From: Tholera decimalis
Lineage: Eukaryota; Arthropoda; Insecta; Lepidoptera; Noctuidae
Direction: 5' to 3'
NCBI GenBank assembly: GCA_943138885.2
Contig: OW964577.2
Coordinates: 7,647,263-7,711,262 of the forward strand
Length of the DNA stretch: 64,000 nucleotides
A model generated the notes under the pieces. That model was given only the letters and a program-made list of their open reading frames with translations. It was not told where the DNA came from and did not search any database. Positions 1 through 10,947 of this stretch are shown in pieces. Numbering within the stretch: the first letter of the stretch is position 1; each line of letters starts with the position of its first letter. The position numbers were made by a program, and so were the translations under genes.

Positions 1-1924
1 ACAGGTCAGTAAACTAATATTATAAAGGATTATTTATTTTTACCAATAACGCCATTTATTTTGTTTGAAAAATGCATTTTCTTAATTTTAGTAAAAATAT
101 TTATTACCCGACTGCTGCGAAGCAAGGAGGAGGGTTATGTTTTTAGTTTTATTATTTAAACGGACTGATAACAACTTGTAATACCCGCTGTACAATTTAA
201 TGTGATAACCTAATCGCCACCCATAGATAAAATAAATAAGTAGATTTGGTCAACAGACGAAATTATATCGGAACCGTGTGTCTCCAGTTAGGCGCTGGGC
301 GGGGCAACAACTACACATGCAGTTTAATAAAATCAATAGATACGCACTCGCGCACACACCCGCATTTCTTAAATCAGAACGTACTATACAATCAATAATA
401 AACCTTATTCCGTCAAACACAGCGTGTATTTACCATGCACCGTAGAACTTACCCACACAAAAACATCGGTCGCTATCGTTGTGCTGTGCAAAAGCAATTT
501 ATTTTACATATACGCTAGTGATTGACTAAATCGGAAAGTTATCGATTCTTCCATTAATTATTGTACAATTTTTTTTGGGCACCTGAAAATGAACCAAATA
601 AAAAATTTCATGTCCAGAAAATATTACAATAACAATAAACATATTATTAAGAATATAACATTACATAATTATTATTAAGTACTACCTACTAAGTATTAAG
701 GGCTACCCTGGCGCTTTCGACTTAAATCTTAATATTTAATTATCATAGTGATAGGTCAAATAGAAGTCGATGTTAACTTACATTACGCTCTTGATCGGAA
801 CATACCAGCCGTATAGGTTGTATAGAATCCTGAAAAGTTGAATAACTGATTTTATGAATACCCTAAATCATGAGAATAGCTTTCAGTAATAAAATAAAAT
901 TTAACACACTTCTGCAAAAATCAGTTGTACTCTTAATTTTGGAATTGTCCATTCAAAAAGCCTGCGACTTTTCTTTAGAGACTAGAACATTTCTGCGTTG
1001 AAGTGAACCGAGCATATGGTACTATTTTTTGTAGGGTACCAGTTAGGTGGCATGCCTATGGCATCAATCCATTCCTTTTTTATGTTACCATCTTTTGGGA
1101 AGCTGAAAGGTATAAATACTATACACTATAAATAACTATAAATCAAGATCTGAATGATTTTGACGTATATTGCTAATCCATTGCTTCATATGTTCGAAAT
1201 ATTGGTCTGCTCAACAACGTAAATACCGCAGTGAGTGTTGTTGATTTAGCATAATGAAACCGATTCCCACTGTAAGTGTGTTACGCAACTATTACCTGCG
1301 GGGTAACCGCAGGTAATAGTTTAGTAGGTTATAATAGGTTTTTGTTATAAGAAAATCCTAGTTAGTAGAGAAATTGTTAAATATATGAAAACAAACACAC
1401 ATCCATGCATAACAAATAAATAGCATGAATATATTGACTTATTTTAAGCTCAATTCACAAATATATTATCTGAACCATGCCGATTATTATAACGCATTCG
1501 AAGCTTCAATGGAAGCAAAATACAAAAACCATAAAAAATAAAGAAACAGCATGAGGATAAGGCATAACATACGATAATTCTAAACCGAAAAATACCACCG
1601 ATTATTAACTTAAAATTAAAGTAACTTACTTTACGAATATTGGTTACGCATTTCTCTACTACTCTGTAAAAAAATCAAAATAAGTAAAAAAACATTATTT
1701 ACATCGATCTTCCAACCGGGCTAAAACGGTTGACAGATTGAAAAATAAACTATTGTAGCGACGGCGACGTCGGAACTCCTTACGCATGCTGCGGGCGTAA
1801 AATAAATTGTTTATTTTTTTTTACTTTTTTGTACACTTGACTTTTCAACGTATTTTTATTTCTGTCATCTCATGTAAAATAAAAGTTAAACATATTTTCT
1901 TAGAGGTTTCCGTATGTTATAAAA
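1..1924. other. AT-rich non-coding sequence, no gene seen
   Basis: No ORF with recognisable content. Around 105-140 there is a repeat end (cccgactgc..ggagggttatg) shared with the foldback family at 24.5-25.4 kb. A small perfect hairpin lies at 1287-1321 (15-bp arms, aactattacctgcgg, 5-nt loop). If the LIM gene continues leftward this is intron or 3' sequence. Confidence 0.5.
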
Positions 1925-2700
1925 AACTTTTTACCAAAAAATTAAACAGACTCCCAAAACACACTGCAAAGTGAAAAATAACTTTAATTTCGGTAGTCGG
2001 TGTCTTTAGTTTTGTATTTTCGTTTTTGGCACCGACTTCCGAAATTAAAGTTATTTTTCACTTTGCAGTGTTTTTTGGGAGTCGGTTTAATTTTTTGGTA
2101 AAAAGTTATTATTTCACTCTTTTTAGTTGGTCGATTTTTAATTTACCTAGTTACAAGAGCCTAAATGTCAACTACTTATATTCATTTACAAAATATTGCT
2201 TTTCCCAATGTTGGGCTGTTATTTGTTGAGGAGTTCTCCTGGTAGTTTACCATCAGCTTCACTTCACCATATGCATTGTGACGAGCATATTGTGCTTAAT
2301 AACCACATTCAAGTAATCGAAGCGGAACACATGAACTACTTATTATTCCTACTTATATATTGAGTAGTTCCAGTGGCCATCGGTGGTCTTCATCATCAGG
2401 TCTACTTCAAAATGGTGCTTTTTGAATGCAACTACACAAGTTACTATAAAAAATACTCAAATCACTATAGGTGTGCCTATAATATTTGAAGAGTTCCCTC
2501 GATTTCTCCAGGATCCCATCATCAGATCCTGACTTGGTGACAATGGGACCAATTTCAAAGTATACCCTTTCAAACAAAAAAAGAATTTTCCAAATCGGTT
2601 CAGCCGTCTCCGAGTAATCGGTGATCATACATTAAAAAAATAATAATAATATACGCGTCGAATTGATAACCTCCTCTTTTTTATGTCGTCGGTTGAAAAA
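1925..2700 (+). repeat. Hairpin-bearing interspersed repeat, copy 1
   Basis: A near-perfect inverted repeat (arms 1925-2002 and 2030-2107, 27-nt loop) is followed by a body ending in 'gtcggttgaaaa' with 'gaggaggtt' read on the other strand. The same architecture recurs at 9204, 16125, 36530 and 39762, with a body-only copy at 34870. ORFs across it (for example at 2407-2628 minus) are chance translations of repeat sequence. The family is common in Lepidoptera by memory, but I cannot assign it to a transposon class. Confidence 0.75.
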
Positions 2701-3340
2701 CCCCTAAACTATAATAGCAATATTTCATTCGTCAATCGACATTGCTGTCGATAGCCTACGTTAGTGGATCTGCACAAGCACATCACTAATTCGTCGCAAG
2801 AAGTGGCGGCCTCACTACGCGATGAATCCGCGTAATACAGTTTCGTATGTTATGTTTACATTGCTTGTCCAGTTACTTAGTGACGAACTCAGGTAGTGGT
2901 TAAGGAGCAATGTATTTATAGCAAAAGGAGTACAGTCGCTCTGATATTTGAAAACATAAATAACATAGTAAAACCAAGAAATATTTTACGATTTATTGTT
3001 TTTCATGATTTTAAAGACAAATATTGTAAAATACTTGTACTTACATATGGTAAGTGATTCCATGATTCACATAGATTTGATTTTTGCTTCGGTTTTTACA
3101 AGATACCACAGAACAACTCGGCATTCATATATGTTATCACGATCGCCGTCGAAAGCGCACTAGTTCGCGGAGACAGCCACTTGCCTGTGACATGAGCCCT
3201 GTGGCCATGTCGCGCGGACACCGATACGCCCCCTTACCACTTCTCCTGTATTTTTGATTTCTGTGTCGCCACCCATACATAACACATTCGGCCTTTACAC
3301 ACAGCCTTTATAAACAGTATAACATTGTTTGCTAACTGAA
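2701..3340. other. No gene seen
   Basis: AT-rich with a GC-rich patch near 3150-3240. Nothing resembling an exon with matched splice sites was found. Confidence 0.4.
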
Positions 3341-3682
3341 TATAGGCGTGGCTTAACAGTTTAGTTAGCAAAAACACAATAACATGTATACCGAGACGAA
3401 TGGATAACATCCCCCGCGTTCGCCTGCGGGGAGGGAAAGTGACGCATTTTGTGTTCGCGCTCACTAGAGGAAAACGAAATCGTTTGAAGAGTGTGTTGAT
3501 TGTGTATGACAATTCTCTTTGGTTTGTGATGGAGTGGAATAAACAAAATACTTTGTTTTTTAATACTTTGTTTTCTTCTCTATATCTGGTAAAATTAATG
3601 ATAACAGCTTTTGATAATCACTTTCTGAACATCTAAAACAATTTTTATACCGAACCTATCATGAATTTTCAGTTTTTGATAA

Positions 3683-3808
3683 TTATATTATATTGAACGA
3701 ACGAGGTTGCAGGTAGGGTCGGACACGGAATCTATTTCTGTTTCTTCTTTGGAGAACTAAATCTACTATTGCTTTAACAGCTTCCACGTCTTCTTCGTCG
3801 GAACTCAT
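3683..3808 (-). pseudogene. N-terminal fragment resembling a Harbinger (HARBI1-like) transposase
   Basis: A 41-codon ORF starts MSSDEEDVEAVKAIVDLVLQ and continues with an Arg-rich stretch and FRVRPYLQPR before a stop. An acidic start followed by RRRR..(F/W)VRPYL is the usual N-terminus of insect PIF/Harbinger transposases; the family call is from memory of that pattern. Just upstream (3838-3925) a 14-bp motif 'ttggcgcagcggac' occurs twice around 'ttgctaacatgttttgctaac' repeats, as in subterminal transposase-binding sequence. The rest of the transposase is missing, so this is a non-autonomous remnant. Confidence 0.4.
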
Positions 3809-3925
3809 TTTTTAAATTAAACAAAAACATCACAACAATTGGCGCAGCGGACTGGCGGTTTTGCTAACATGTTTTGCTAACTTGTTTTGATAACATGTTT
3901 TGTTAGAAAATTGGCGCAGCGGACC

Positions 3926-4767
3926 CGGCTTTACACTGGTAGGTACACAGGTGTCATACACAGTGCAGGTTGGTAGGTACATGTCGCATGTCTTTGGACT
4001 TTTAACAATCTATGGTATTAAATTGATCTATTCTTTGGACTTTTGTGGTCTGTAATAACCAATTTTGCGTTTTTTTTTTTAATGAAACCCTATTCTAGAA
4101 TTGCATTTCAATTCAATGAAAAACTTAAGCAAATTTCATTTATGGTCCAGCCGTATAAATTACCAAACGAATTTAATTTTTTTTTGCACTGGAATTAATT
4201 AACTATGGAACCAAAACACAAGTTGAATCTTTCTTGCATACCAGAATTCAATAGATACAAATACTGCTGTCTATTTTTACTGTCTTTTTTCTTCCTTGTT
4301 GCATATTCGTTATTGCTGTTTTTGATCCAATATACAATTTATTAATCAATTACATTAAATCAGCAGTGCCAAAATTAGTTATACTCCCTTATTTCCCTTA
4401 ACCTACTGTTCATACAGATAGGGTTCGGTTTTTAAGCTCCCAGCTCTATCCCTCCCCTTTATGATGGGATTTACGGATGGCCCCTAACCTTGATCAATAC
4501 GGAAAACTGTAATAAAAAATATTTTGGTGCCTACCACTATCTTGATGTTAACGACTAGTATGAATATAAAAATGTGTGACATTAATGACGATATGAAAAC
4601 GCTATTATACGTATGATTCACGACGTTGCGTTTTATTTGTAGAAAACAAGAAAGACAACTGTTGGGATATATTATGTCATCGTAGGTTCATAGAAAAAAA
4701 AATCTGTCAGGTTAAAACTACACCACTGATCTTTGGCTTAATTGAGACAAGTCTTATCTTACTTTTC
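3926..4767. other. No gene seen
   Basis: AT-rich intergenic or intronic sequence with homopolymer runs; no coding or structured signal recognised. Confidence 0.4.
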
Positions 4768-4960
4768 ACTAATATTATAAATGCGAAAGTTTGTGAGCAT
4801 GGATGTATAGATGTTTGTTACTCTTTCACGCAAAAACTACAGAACGTATCTGAATGAAATTCGATAAGTAGATAGTTGACATCCATAGGCTACTTTTTAT
4901 TCCGGAATTTCCACGAGATCGGGATTTACGCGGGATCTTTCTCTATATGTATCATCTATG
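4768..4960 (+). mobile_element. Helitron-like fragment, 5' end type
   Basis: Begins 'ctaatattataaatgcgaaag', then 'ctctttcacgcaaaaactac' and 'gatcgggatttacgcgg', the standard order in abundant lepidopteran Helitron-like elements (5' 'TATACTAATATTATAAA', 3' '..gtcgcgggc..CTAG'). The 3' end is missing. Class by memory of these ends; no protein is encoded. Confidence 0.5.
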
Positions 4961-5096
4961 ATTTTGCGTTTGGATGTGTAAAAGGCGGTCAACTTGTGCC
5001 ACACCGCAGTGACATTCAATTCGATATTCACTCATTTTGTATCACTCGTAATGACTGTAACACTGCATCCCAAAACACAAGCTCCAACTTAGTTTG

Positions 5097-6906
5097 TCTT
5101 GTTACCATCTCCAACTAAGCTAAAGATACTTGTGTCTGGAGTGGGTTCGCGACAGTATTGTGATGGGTGGGATCCGAACCTGAGACCTTAGATAACAAAT
5201 CCGACAACTTAGCTAATAGGCTATTCACTCTTCATTTATCTATACTATTACAATAAAGAGGTAAAATTTGTTTGTAAGTTTGAATGTAGGGGGTAATCTC
5301 CGGAACTTGCCGTAGTCTGTGTTTCCCTATAGCTATAACCTAGGGGTCTTTAAGTCAAGAGTGAATAGGTTACTTTTAGATAAGCGTGCTCCATCTTCGA
5401 TCACATCATCACTTACCATCAGGTGAGATGGTGGTCAAACGCGAGCCTATTATCAATAAAAAAAAAACTATTAATCCAATTCTAAAATTGGTTTAATTAA
5501 TAGTAAAGTGCATTATTTGTGAGTGCGAAATTCACGCGGATGAAGTTAATAAAGATTTTGTGAAAATTAGAATTATATTGTAATTTTGTTGAGCGAGTGA
5601 AGCGCGTCTAGATAATGTACCATCTCAGGAAGATTACGTGGTCGACTTATACATAAAATCTGAATTTAATGCAGAATTTCAGAGTTAAGCACCAAGACGC
5701 GTATACGGTAGATTTTATTTTTATGATTCATTCAGGTATGCTTCTTTGTCAACTTAGGTATGTATATGTCACAGTCATCTGGTTGAATCTGCTATTTGAT
5801 TAAATGACTAGCGCGTTCATTTAATGGCGACATTTAATTGAATGACTAAAGGACAACTCGTCAAGTCGTTGAATGTAACGTTCAACGTCTTGACTGAATG
5901 TCATTTAGTGAAGACGTTGAATGGGATATAGCCGACTTTGTAATGTTTGGTTAGGTTAGGAATAATAGGTAAATCCATGCTGTCACACTATTTTATTACA
6001 AATAACGCACTTTAAAGTAAATTTAATCGAAAAAAATATCAACACAGTGCTATCTGTGCGCCGCAGTGGGAAAAAAATGAACTAAATTTGAATCACCTGA
6101 CTGATTTTATGTCCGCTCTGTTCAAAGGGCTATGTTACAATCCGCTAACTAGTTGGACGTTGAGTGACGCTTGTTCAATCAACGTTCGGCCTAGTCATTC
6201 AATCAAATAGCAGATTCAACCAGATGACTGCGACATATAAATACCTAAGTTGACAAAGAAGCATACCTGAATGAATCATAAAAATAAAATCTACCGTATA
6301 CGCGTCTTGGTGCTTAACTCTGAAATTCTGCATTAAATTCAGATTTTATGTATAAGTCGACCACGTAATCTTCCTGAGATGGTACATTATCCAGACGCGC
6401 TTCACTCGCTCAACAAAATTACAATATAATTCTAATTTTCACAAAATCTTTATTAACTTCATCCGCGTGAATTTCGCACTCACAAATAATGCACTTTACT
6501 ATTAATTAAACCAATTTTAGAATTGGATTAATAGTTTTTTTTTTTATTGATAATAGGCTCGCGTTTGACCACCATCTCACCTGATGGTAAGTGATGATGT
6601 GATCGAAGATGGAGCACGCTTATCTAAAAGTAACCTATTCACTCTTGACTTAAAGACCCCTAGGTTATAGCTATAGGGAAACACAGACTACGGCAAGTTC
6701 CGGAGATTACCCCCTACATTCAAACTTACAAACAAATTTTACCTCTTTATTGTAATAGTATAGATAAATGAAGAGTGAATAGCCTATTAGCTAAGTTGTC
6801 GGATTTGTTATCTAAGGTCTCAGGTTCGGATCCCACCCATCACAATACTGTCGCGAACCCACTCCAGACACAAGTATCTTTAGCTTAGTTGGAGATGGTA
6901 ACAAGA
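5097..6906. repeat. 1.8-kb near-perfect palindrome (two 715-bp inverted arms)
   Basis: Left arm 5097-5811 and right arm 6191-6906 are reverse complements with only a few differences noticed by eye (for example near 5609/6391, 5766, 5778 and 5802, plus one base in the A/T run), roughly 99% identity. The spacer is 379 bp. Each arm carries the same series: a SINE tail and tRNA-like head, a LINE 3' tail, and sequence found nowhere else in the window. The arms are therefore an inverted duplication of compound sequence, not ordinary short TIRs. Confidence 0.92.
5275..5460 (+). mobile_element. jockey/CR1-type LINE 3' end, mirrored at 6545-6735 (minus)
   Basis: Contains the series 'gggtctttaagtcaagagtgaataggtta..' to 'accatcaggtgagatggtgg', which in better copies (21342, 48110) translates as VDIPPIRTKRFGNTF and NLGVFKSRVNR, the C-terminus of a LINE reverse transcriptase ORF. 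Truncated at the 5' side. It lies inside the palindrome arms. Confidence 0.65.
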
Positions 6907-6952
6907 TTGCTAACAACGTGAATGCTGCCCTAATTGCGAGTTCTCTTTAAAT
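6765..6952 (+). mobile_element. tRNA-headed SINE (family A), with mirror copy at 5097-5240
   Basis: The tRNA-like head (tagcctattagctaagttg with B-box-like ggttcggatccc) is followed by 'cactccagacacaag' and 'tagcttagttgga', then a tail ending 'agttctctttaaa'. Further copies lie at 20085-20232 (minus) and 31765-31950 (plus). Copies differ by scattered substitutions, so they are independent old insertions; the 5097-5240 copy is the palindrome mirror image and lacks the last part of the tail. Confidence 0.7.
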
Positions 6953-7177
6953 AAAATAATCATTAGACACCACAGCAAAAAAAATTCCTTCTTAATATAC
7001 TTCATTCATTATTTTGTGAATCAGTATGTAATTTTCTTCTCACTCTTTTCGAGTAATTTTAACGATGATTTGATTATTTCGAATGGCGCATGAGCACATA
7101 GAGCGGTCAAAGATTTTTCTTAAAGATGGCGTCTGTTCTAACAGCCATATATAAACTTGAACATAACATATTATATG

Positions 7178-7597
7178 CTATAGTCCGTTTGCGTTAAGAA
7201 AATAGTGAGTCATCAGTGGAACTGCAGGGTTTTCACAATGGAGTATGTAATTCAAACAATTTATATTTCAAAATTTTTGTTCCCGAATATATAATATAAA
7301 CTGTACTTTCAGACACATCGCTGTGCTCTCACACATTTTAAAGTACTAACATTGTAAATTACTCTTGTCTCCACTATGAATTACCTATCCCTTGTATTCT
7401 AACATTCCAGCGAAATATTTATATTTATTATTTTATGTAGGTAACGCACAAAACATACGACCATTTCGCCAAAAGATATGCCGTCAAATGGTCACTGTGA
7501 ACTTAGCTTTCTAATTTGTGGCGACCTAATTGGTCGAGGGGCGGGGCTAGTCCGGTGAACATTGACTCACTATATTTTTAACGCGGACGGACTATAG
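7178..7597. mobile_element. 420-bp MITE with about 34-bp terminal inverted repeats
   Basis: Starts ctatagtccgtttgcgttaa and ends with the inverse (ttaacgcggacggactatag); the match extends to 'gtgagtca' on both sides. No coding capacity. The TA or CTATAG at the ends could be the target duplication. It lies just downstream of LIM exon 5 on the minus strand, in the next intron if the gene continues. Confidence 0.7.
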
Positions 7598-7681
7598 CAG
7601 TCGCGCGGGCCTTTTACTCCCGTAGAATTTATTAGTCTATTGATGCTTGAAAATATGAGTACTGAAGTTTTCTCGACTTAC

Positions 7682-7847
7682 TTGGCAAGTTTGGACAAGA
7701 TGGCGGCGGTCTTCTCCCGGGGGGCTCGTGGCTCTTGTGGGAGGGGCTCCTCGGTCGCGGTACGGGATTTGCGCTCGAACACCTCAAACCGGGACTTGAC
7801 GTCCAGTTGGGAGAGCTCCTCTAGTCCAAGGTCTGGTTTGTCTGATG
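7682..7847 (-). CDS. LIM gene exon 5, Glu/Pro-rich segment with LDVKSRFEVFE
   Basis: Acceptor CCCCAACAG before 7847 and donor CCAA|GTAAGT at 7682/7681; 166 bases. It completes codon 147 as GCA (Ala), encodes 148-201 and leaves two bases, so it is phase-consistent with exon 4. The product includes LEELSQLDVKSRFEVFE, an acidic/proline linker, and KTAAILSKLA at the end. The LDVKSRF(E/Q)xFE type of motif recurs next to LIM domains in EPLIN/Xin-like proteins. GC content is well above the surroundings, as for a coding exon. An in-frame TAA would follow if the donor were not used, giving an alternative stop right after Lys 202. Confidence 0.85.
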
Positions 7848-9203
7848 CTGTTGGGGAGATTATTAAGTTTCAGATCAAAGATATTTTATTTCGCATAGGC
7901 CTACGGCCAACATGGGCACTTGTGAAACGTCAGATGCTAGTGCACGGTTCGGATTGAATTGAAATTCCTATGGAAAAGAACCGGTAAGTAATTCCATCGT
8001 TATTCTTTTGAAAACTGGCTTATTGAAACATAAACTGACGATAGATTGGTAGATAGAATATACTTTATCGTAAACCAATAATTGAATCGCACTTAAATAA
8101 ATATATTGTAAAAAAAAATTTGGTTACAATGGCGGTCTTATCGCTGAGAGCGATATCTTCCAGACAACCTTTGGAAGGACTTTACGCCCTATTGCTCGCT
8201 TTGGATGTGTCATTTTAATGTGTATTGTAGAGAAAAAAACTAAAAAAAAAAATAACTTTAGATTTCTACGTCCAGATCATATAGTGAAAAAAATTATAAG
8301 TACGTTTTAAAAACTGCATGTGACAACTGTCAAAGTTATGAAGAAAATTCATACTTTGTTGAGCATTTGAAATGGTGCCATCTTGAAATGACACAAATCC
8401 GGAAAAGTATTATTAATTTTATTAAAAACAAAATCTAACCCGAGGATCGGCTTGATTACTTATTAGTAGATTCTGAATTCAATTTCTTTACGGATGAATT
8501 TATGAATCGTATAACCTTTTTCCTGAAATCTTTATCTGGTTAACTTATGTTCACAAGATGTTTCTTAGTATAGTGTGCATCTTGGGATAGGCCACAACTA
8601 TTGTTTTCTATCTCTGGCATTTTCTATATAAAATTTTAATAAAAATTCTGCTGAAACGCTTTTATGAATAGGGCTATCTTGTTTTAAATTATTCATAATT
8701 GTATTATGAATATTTGGGGAGGAAATTATGTATTTTATTACAACAATAGACAGAGACAGAAGTTTATAATTTATGAATAGTCATAAAAATCCCTATGGTT
8801 CAAACTCAACTGCACAGATATACTGATTTGCATATTTTTTAGTGATAAAGACTTCGCAAGCTGTAAAAAGAGGGATAGTCAGTAATAAAGAGAACTCTGG
8901 CGCAATGTGCATACAGCGCCATCTATTAGTGAGAGTACGAAATAATTACCAACCTCTAACGACATCTGGCGGTAACTCGACCGGATTGCTCTCACAGATT
9001 ATCATCTGGTGTTTTTTGGGTACAGCAGCTGCGAAGGAAAACAATACGATTTATTTCAAGGTACTTAATATAGTAGTTGTCGTATCCAATAAGTTCAGTT
9101 TTAAGAACCATTTATTTCAGTTTTAGGAACCGTTTATTTCAGTTTTAGGAACCGTATATTTATATAAATTTTTGGCTATTAGCTAAGGGGCTCATTGGTA
9201 AAT

Positions 9204-9735
9204 AAAAACTTTTTTACAAAAAATAAAACCGACTTCCATATCAAAACACTACAAAGCCAAAAATAATTTTAATTTTGGTAGTCGGTGTTATTGATTTTGT
9301 ATTTTCTTTTTTTTTCACACCGCCTTCCGAAATTAAAATTATTTTTGGCTTTGTAGTGTTTTGATATGGAAGTCGGTTTTATTTTTTGTAAAAAAGTTTT
9401 TATTTTCTCGCTTTTTAGTGGGTCAGTTTGTAATTAATTTAGTTACAAAAGCCAAAATGTCAACTACTTATCACCTTCACCAGCAGAGTAAACGAAAAGG
9501 TCGTCAATGTAAATATTTTTTTCAGACTTTTGTCTATTTTTCAGAAACGGCTTGTCCGATTTTGATAAAATTTTCATGGGACCATTTGGAAAGTATACCC
9601 TTTCCAACAAAAAAATATTTTTTCAAATCGGTTCGCAAGCGACGGAGCTATGCCCAAACAAATATATAAAAAAAAACAAACAAACAAACATCCGAATTGA
9701 GAACCTCCTCCTTTTTTGGAAGTCGGTTAAAAATT
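9204..9735 (+). repeat. Hairpin-bearing interspersed repeat, copy 2 (short body)
   Basis: Arms about 9204-9288 and 9317-9401 form a long hairpin; the body is shortened and ends 'ggaagtcggttaaaaatt'. The hairpin version here (gacttccatatcaaaa..) matches the copies at 36.5 and 39.8 kb rather than those at 1.9 and 16.7 kb, so two subfamilies are present. Confidence 0.75.
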
Positions 9736-9829
9736 AACAGCCGTGTAGATCAGCATTCAGGGTAAAGCAACGCTTACTAAGCACGTTCCGTGGATGGGTG
9801 CTTAACACATCGAGCTCCCTGCCTTGGGC

Positions 9830-10018
9830 AAACAAATTAAACCGTTTAGTCTTAGATGTCATCTGTAAATCTTTGACAGTCATAACGGGTTGTTTGTCAC
9901 TAGTCTTGCCAAGCAGTATCGTGTTACCCAGTTACTGGGTTGTGGATGTGTGGATGTCAGATAGGCAGTCGCTCCATGTGAAATACTGATACTCAGCGGC
10001 ATCAGGTTAGACTAGAAA
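9830..10018 (+). repeat. Interspersed repeat with 'cagataggcagtcgc' core
   Basis: Contains 'acccagttactgggttgtgg', 'cagataggcagtcgctccatg' and 'ggttagactagaaaccgac'. Related pieces lie at 55420-55525 (plus), 38425-38505, 23195-23245, 49255-49330 and 17280-17330. By memory this is a very common lepidopteran repeat; class not assigned. No coding content. Confidence 0.5.
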
Positions 10019-10029
10019 CCGACCCTAAA

Positions 10030-10429
10030 GCCTGCAATACATGTTGGCCGAGCGTTGTCGAGTGAAGGCCAATACCAACATGTAGACGGTATATTTGCCT
10101 TGTCTTGCTATCGCTCGGTGTCACTTGCCTAGTTGGCCGAGTGAAGGCCAGCGCCAACGTGTATAGAGCTCATTTGGTTCAACTTGTCTGCGCTCGCCGT
10201 TGCTCGTGATCACTTGCCTCACTTCGGATCGGTGTCGGTTTTTGGTCACAAATCAAAGGCGCTCGCCTGCGCTCGGCCAACGTGTGGGCAGCTCTACAGA
10301 CCCTCTTCTACATTGGTCGTCTGCATTGGCGTTCGACGAACTTGTCGAACGTGTGGACATTATTTCTTGCCTTGTACCTATTTGCCAATGCCCGCGTTGG
10401 CCTACGCTCGGCCAACATGTATTGCAGGC
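10030..10429. mobile_element. 400-bp MITE with about 25-bp terminal inverted repeats
   Basis: Begins gcctgcaatacatgttggcc and ends with the exact inverse before 'ttaag'. The interior repeats 'ttggccgag', 'gagtgaaggcca' and 'cttgcct' several times, giving internal inverted copies of the terminus. The short ORFs across it are not genes. Superfamily not determined; flanks (cctaaa / ttaaga) do not give a clear target duplication. Lies in LIM intron 4. Confidence 0.75.
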
Positions 10430-10846
10430 TTAAGATACCTAATTTCTAGTTTAGTTTGTAGAACCTGGAATAGACGTGGTTGATTTTTTGAGCTTTTTAT
10501 GGTTGGACATATAAACAGTGATTTGAATGACATTTAATTGAATTTGAATGACATTTCATTTACATCTAATTACATTCAGTTGAAATTTAGTTAACGTTTA
10601 ATTCTCATTTTAATTGCGTGAAATGGAATAGACATGGCTGTTATTGAGTTTTATTTTTTATGGTTTGATATATGTGAACGGTTGTAAAATTCGAATACAA
10701 TGTAAATTGTTTAATGAATAAATAAATGAAATGAAATGAATAAAACATGACTTATAAACATGTATATTAATGAATATGACTATTATGCTATACATATTGT
10801 TACAAGCACAATATGGTGAATAAATAAAATATATGTAAATATTTAC

Positions 10847-10947
10847 CGTCCGTGACGTCATCCTCGTCCACAGGTTTGGGTTCAAACAGATGTTTGAAGT
10901 GCGGCTTGCAGTACAACGTTGTGTGATCACTCTGGTAGGTCTCCATT
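10847..10947 (-). CDS. LIM gene exon 4, end of the LIM domain
   Basis: Acceptor TTTCTAG before 10947 and donor GACG|GTAAAT at 10847/10846; 101 bases, completing codon 113 (ACA, Thr) and encoding residues 114-146 plus one base. It supplies C126-x2-H129, finishing the second zinc site with the usual 17-residue spacing from C108, then KHLFEPKPVDEDD, the short tail after a LIM domain. It lies about 6 kb from the previous exon; the intervening intron holds two hAT-like elements and a hairpin-bearing repeat. Confidence 0.93.

Noticed and set aside
1740..1800. Minus-strand Arg-rich stretch (MRKEFRRRRRYN) after a possible acceptor, tested as the next LIM exon
   Set aside because: Reading frame is short, the acceptor lacks a good pyrimidine tract, and nothing resembles the expected continuation of the protein.
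7640..7957. 105-codon plus-strand ORF
   Set aside because: Antisense shadow of LIM exon 5, whose minus-strand reading has matched splice phases and a known motif.
10184..10483. Two overlapping plus-strand ORFs of 77-99 codons
   Set aside because: Lie inside a MITE with clear terminal inverted repeats; the Cys/Leu-rich translation comes from its internal repeats.
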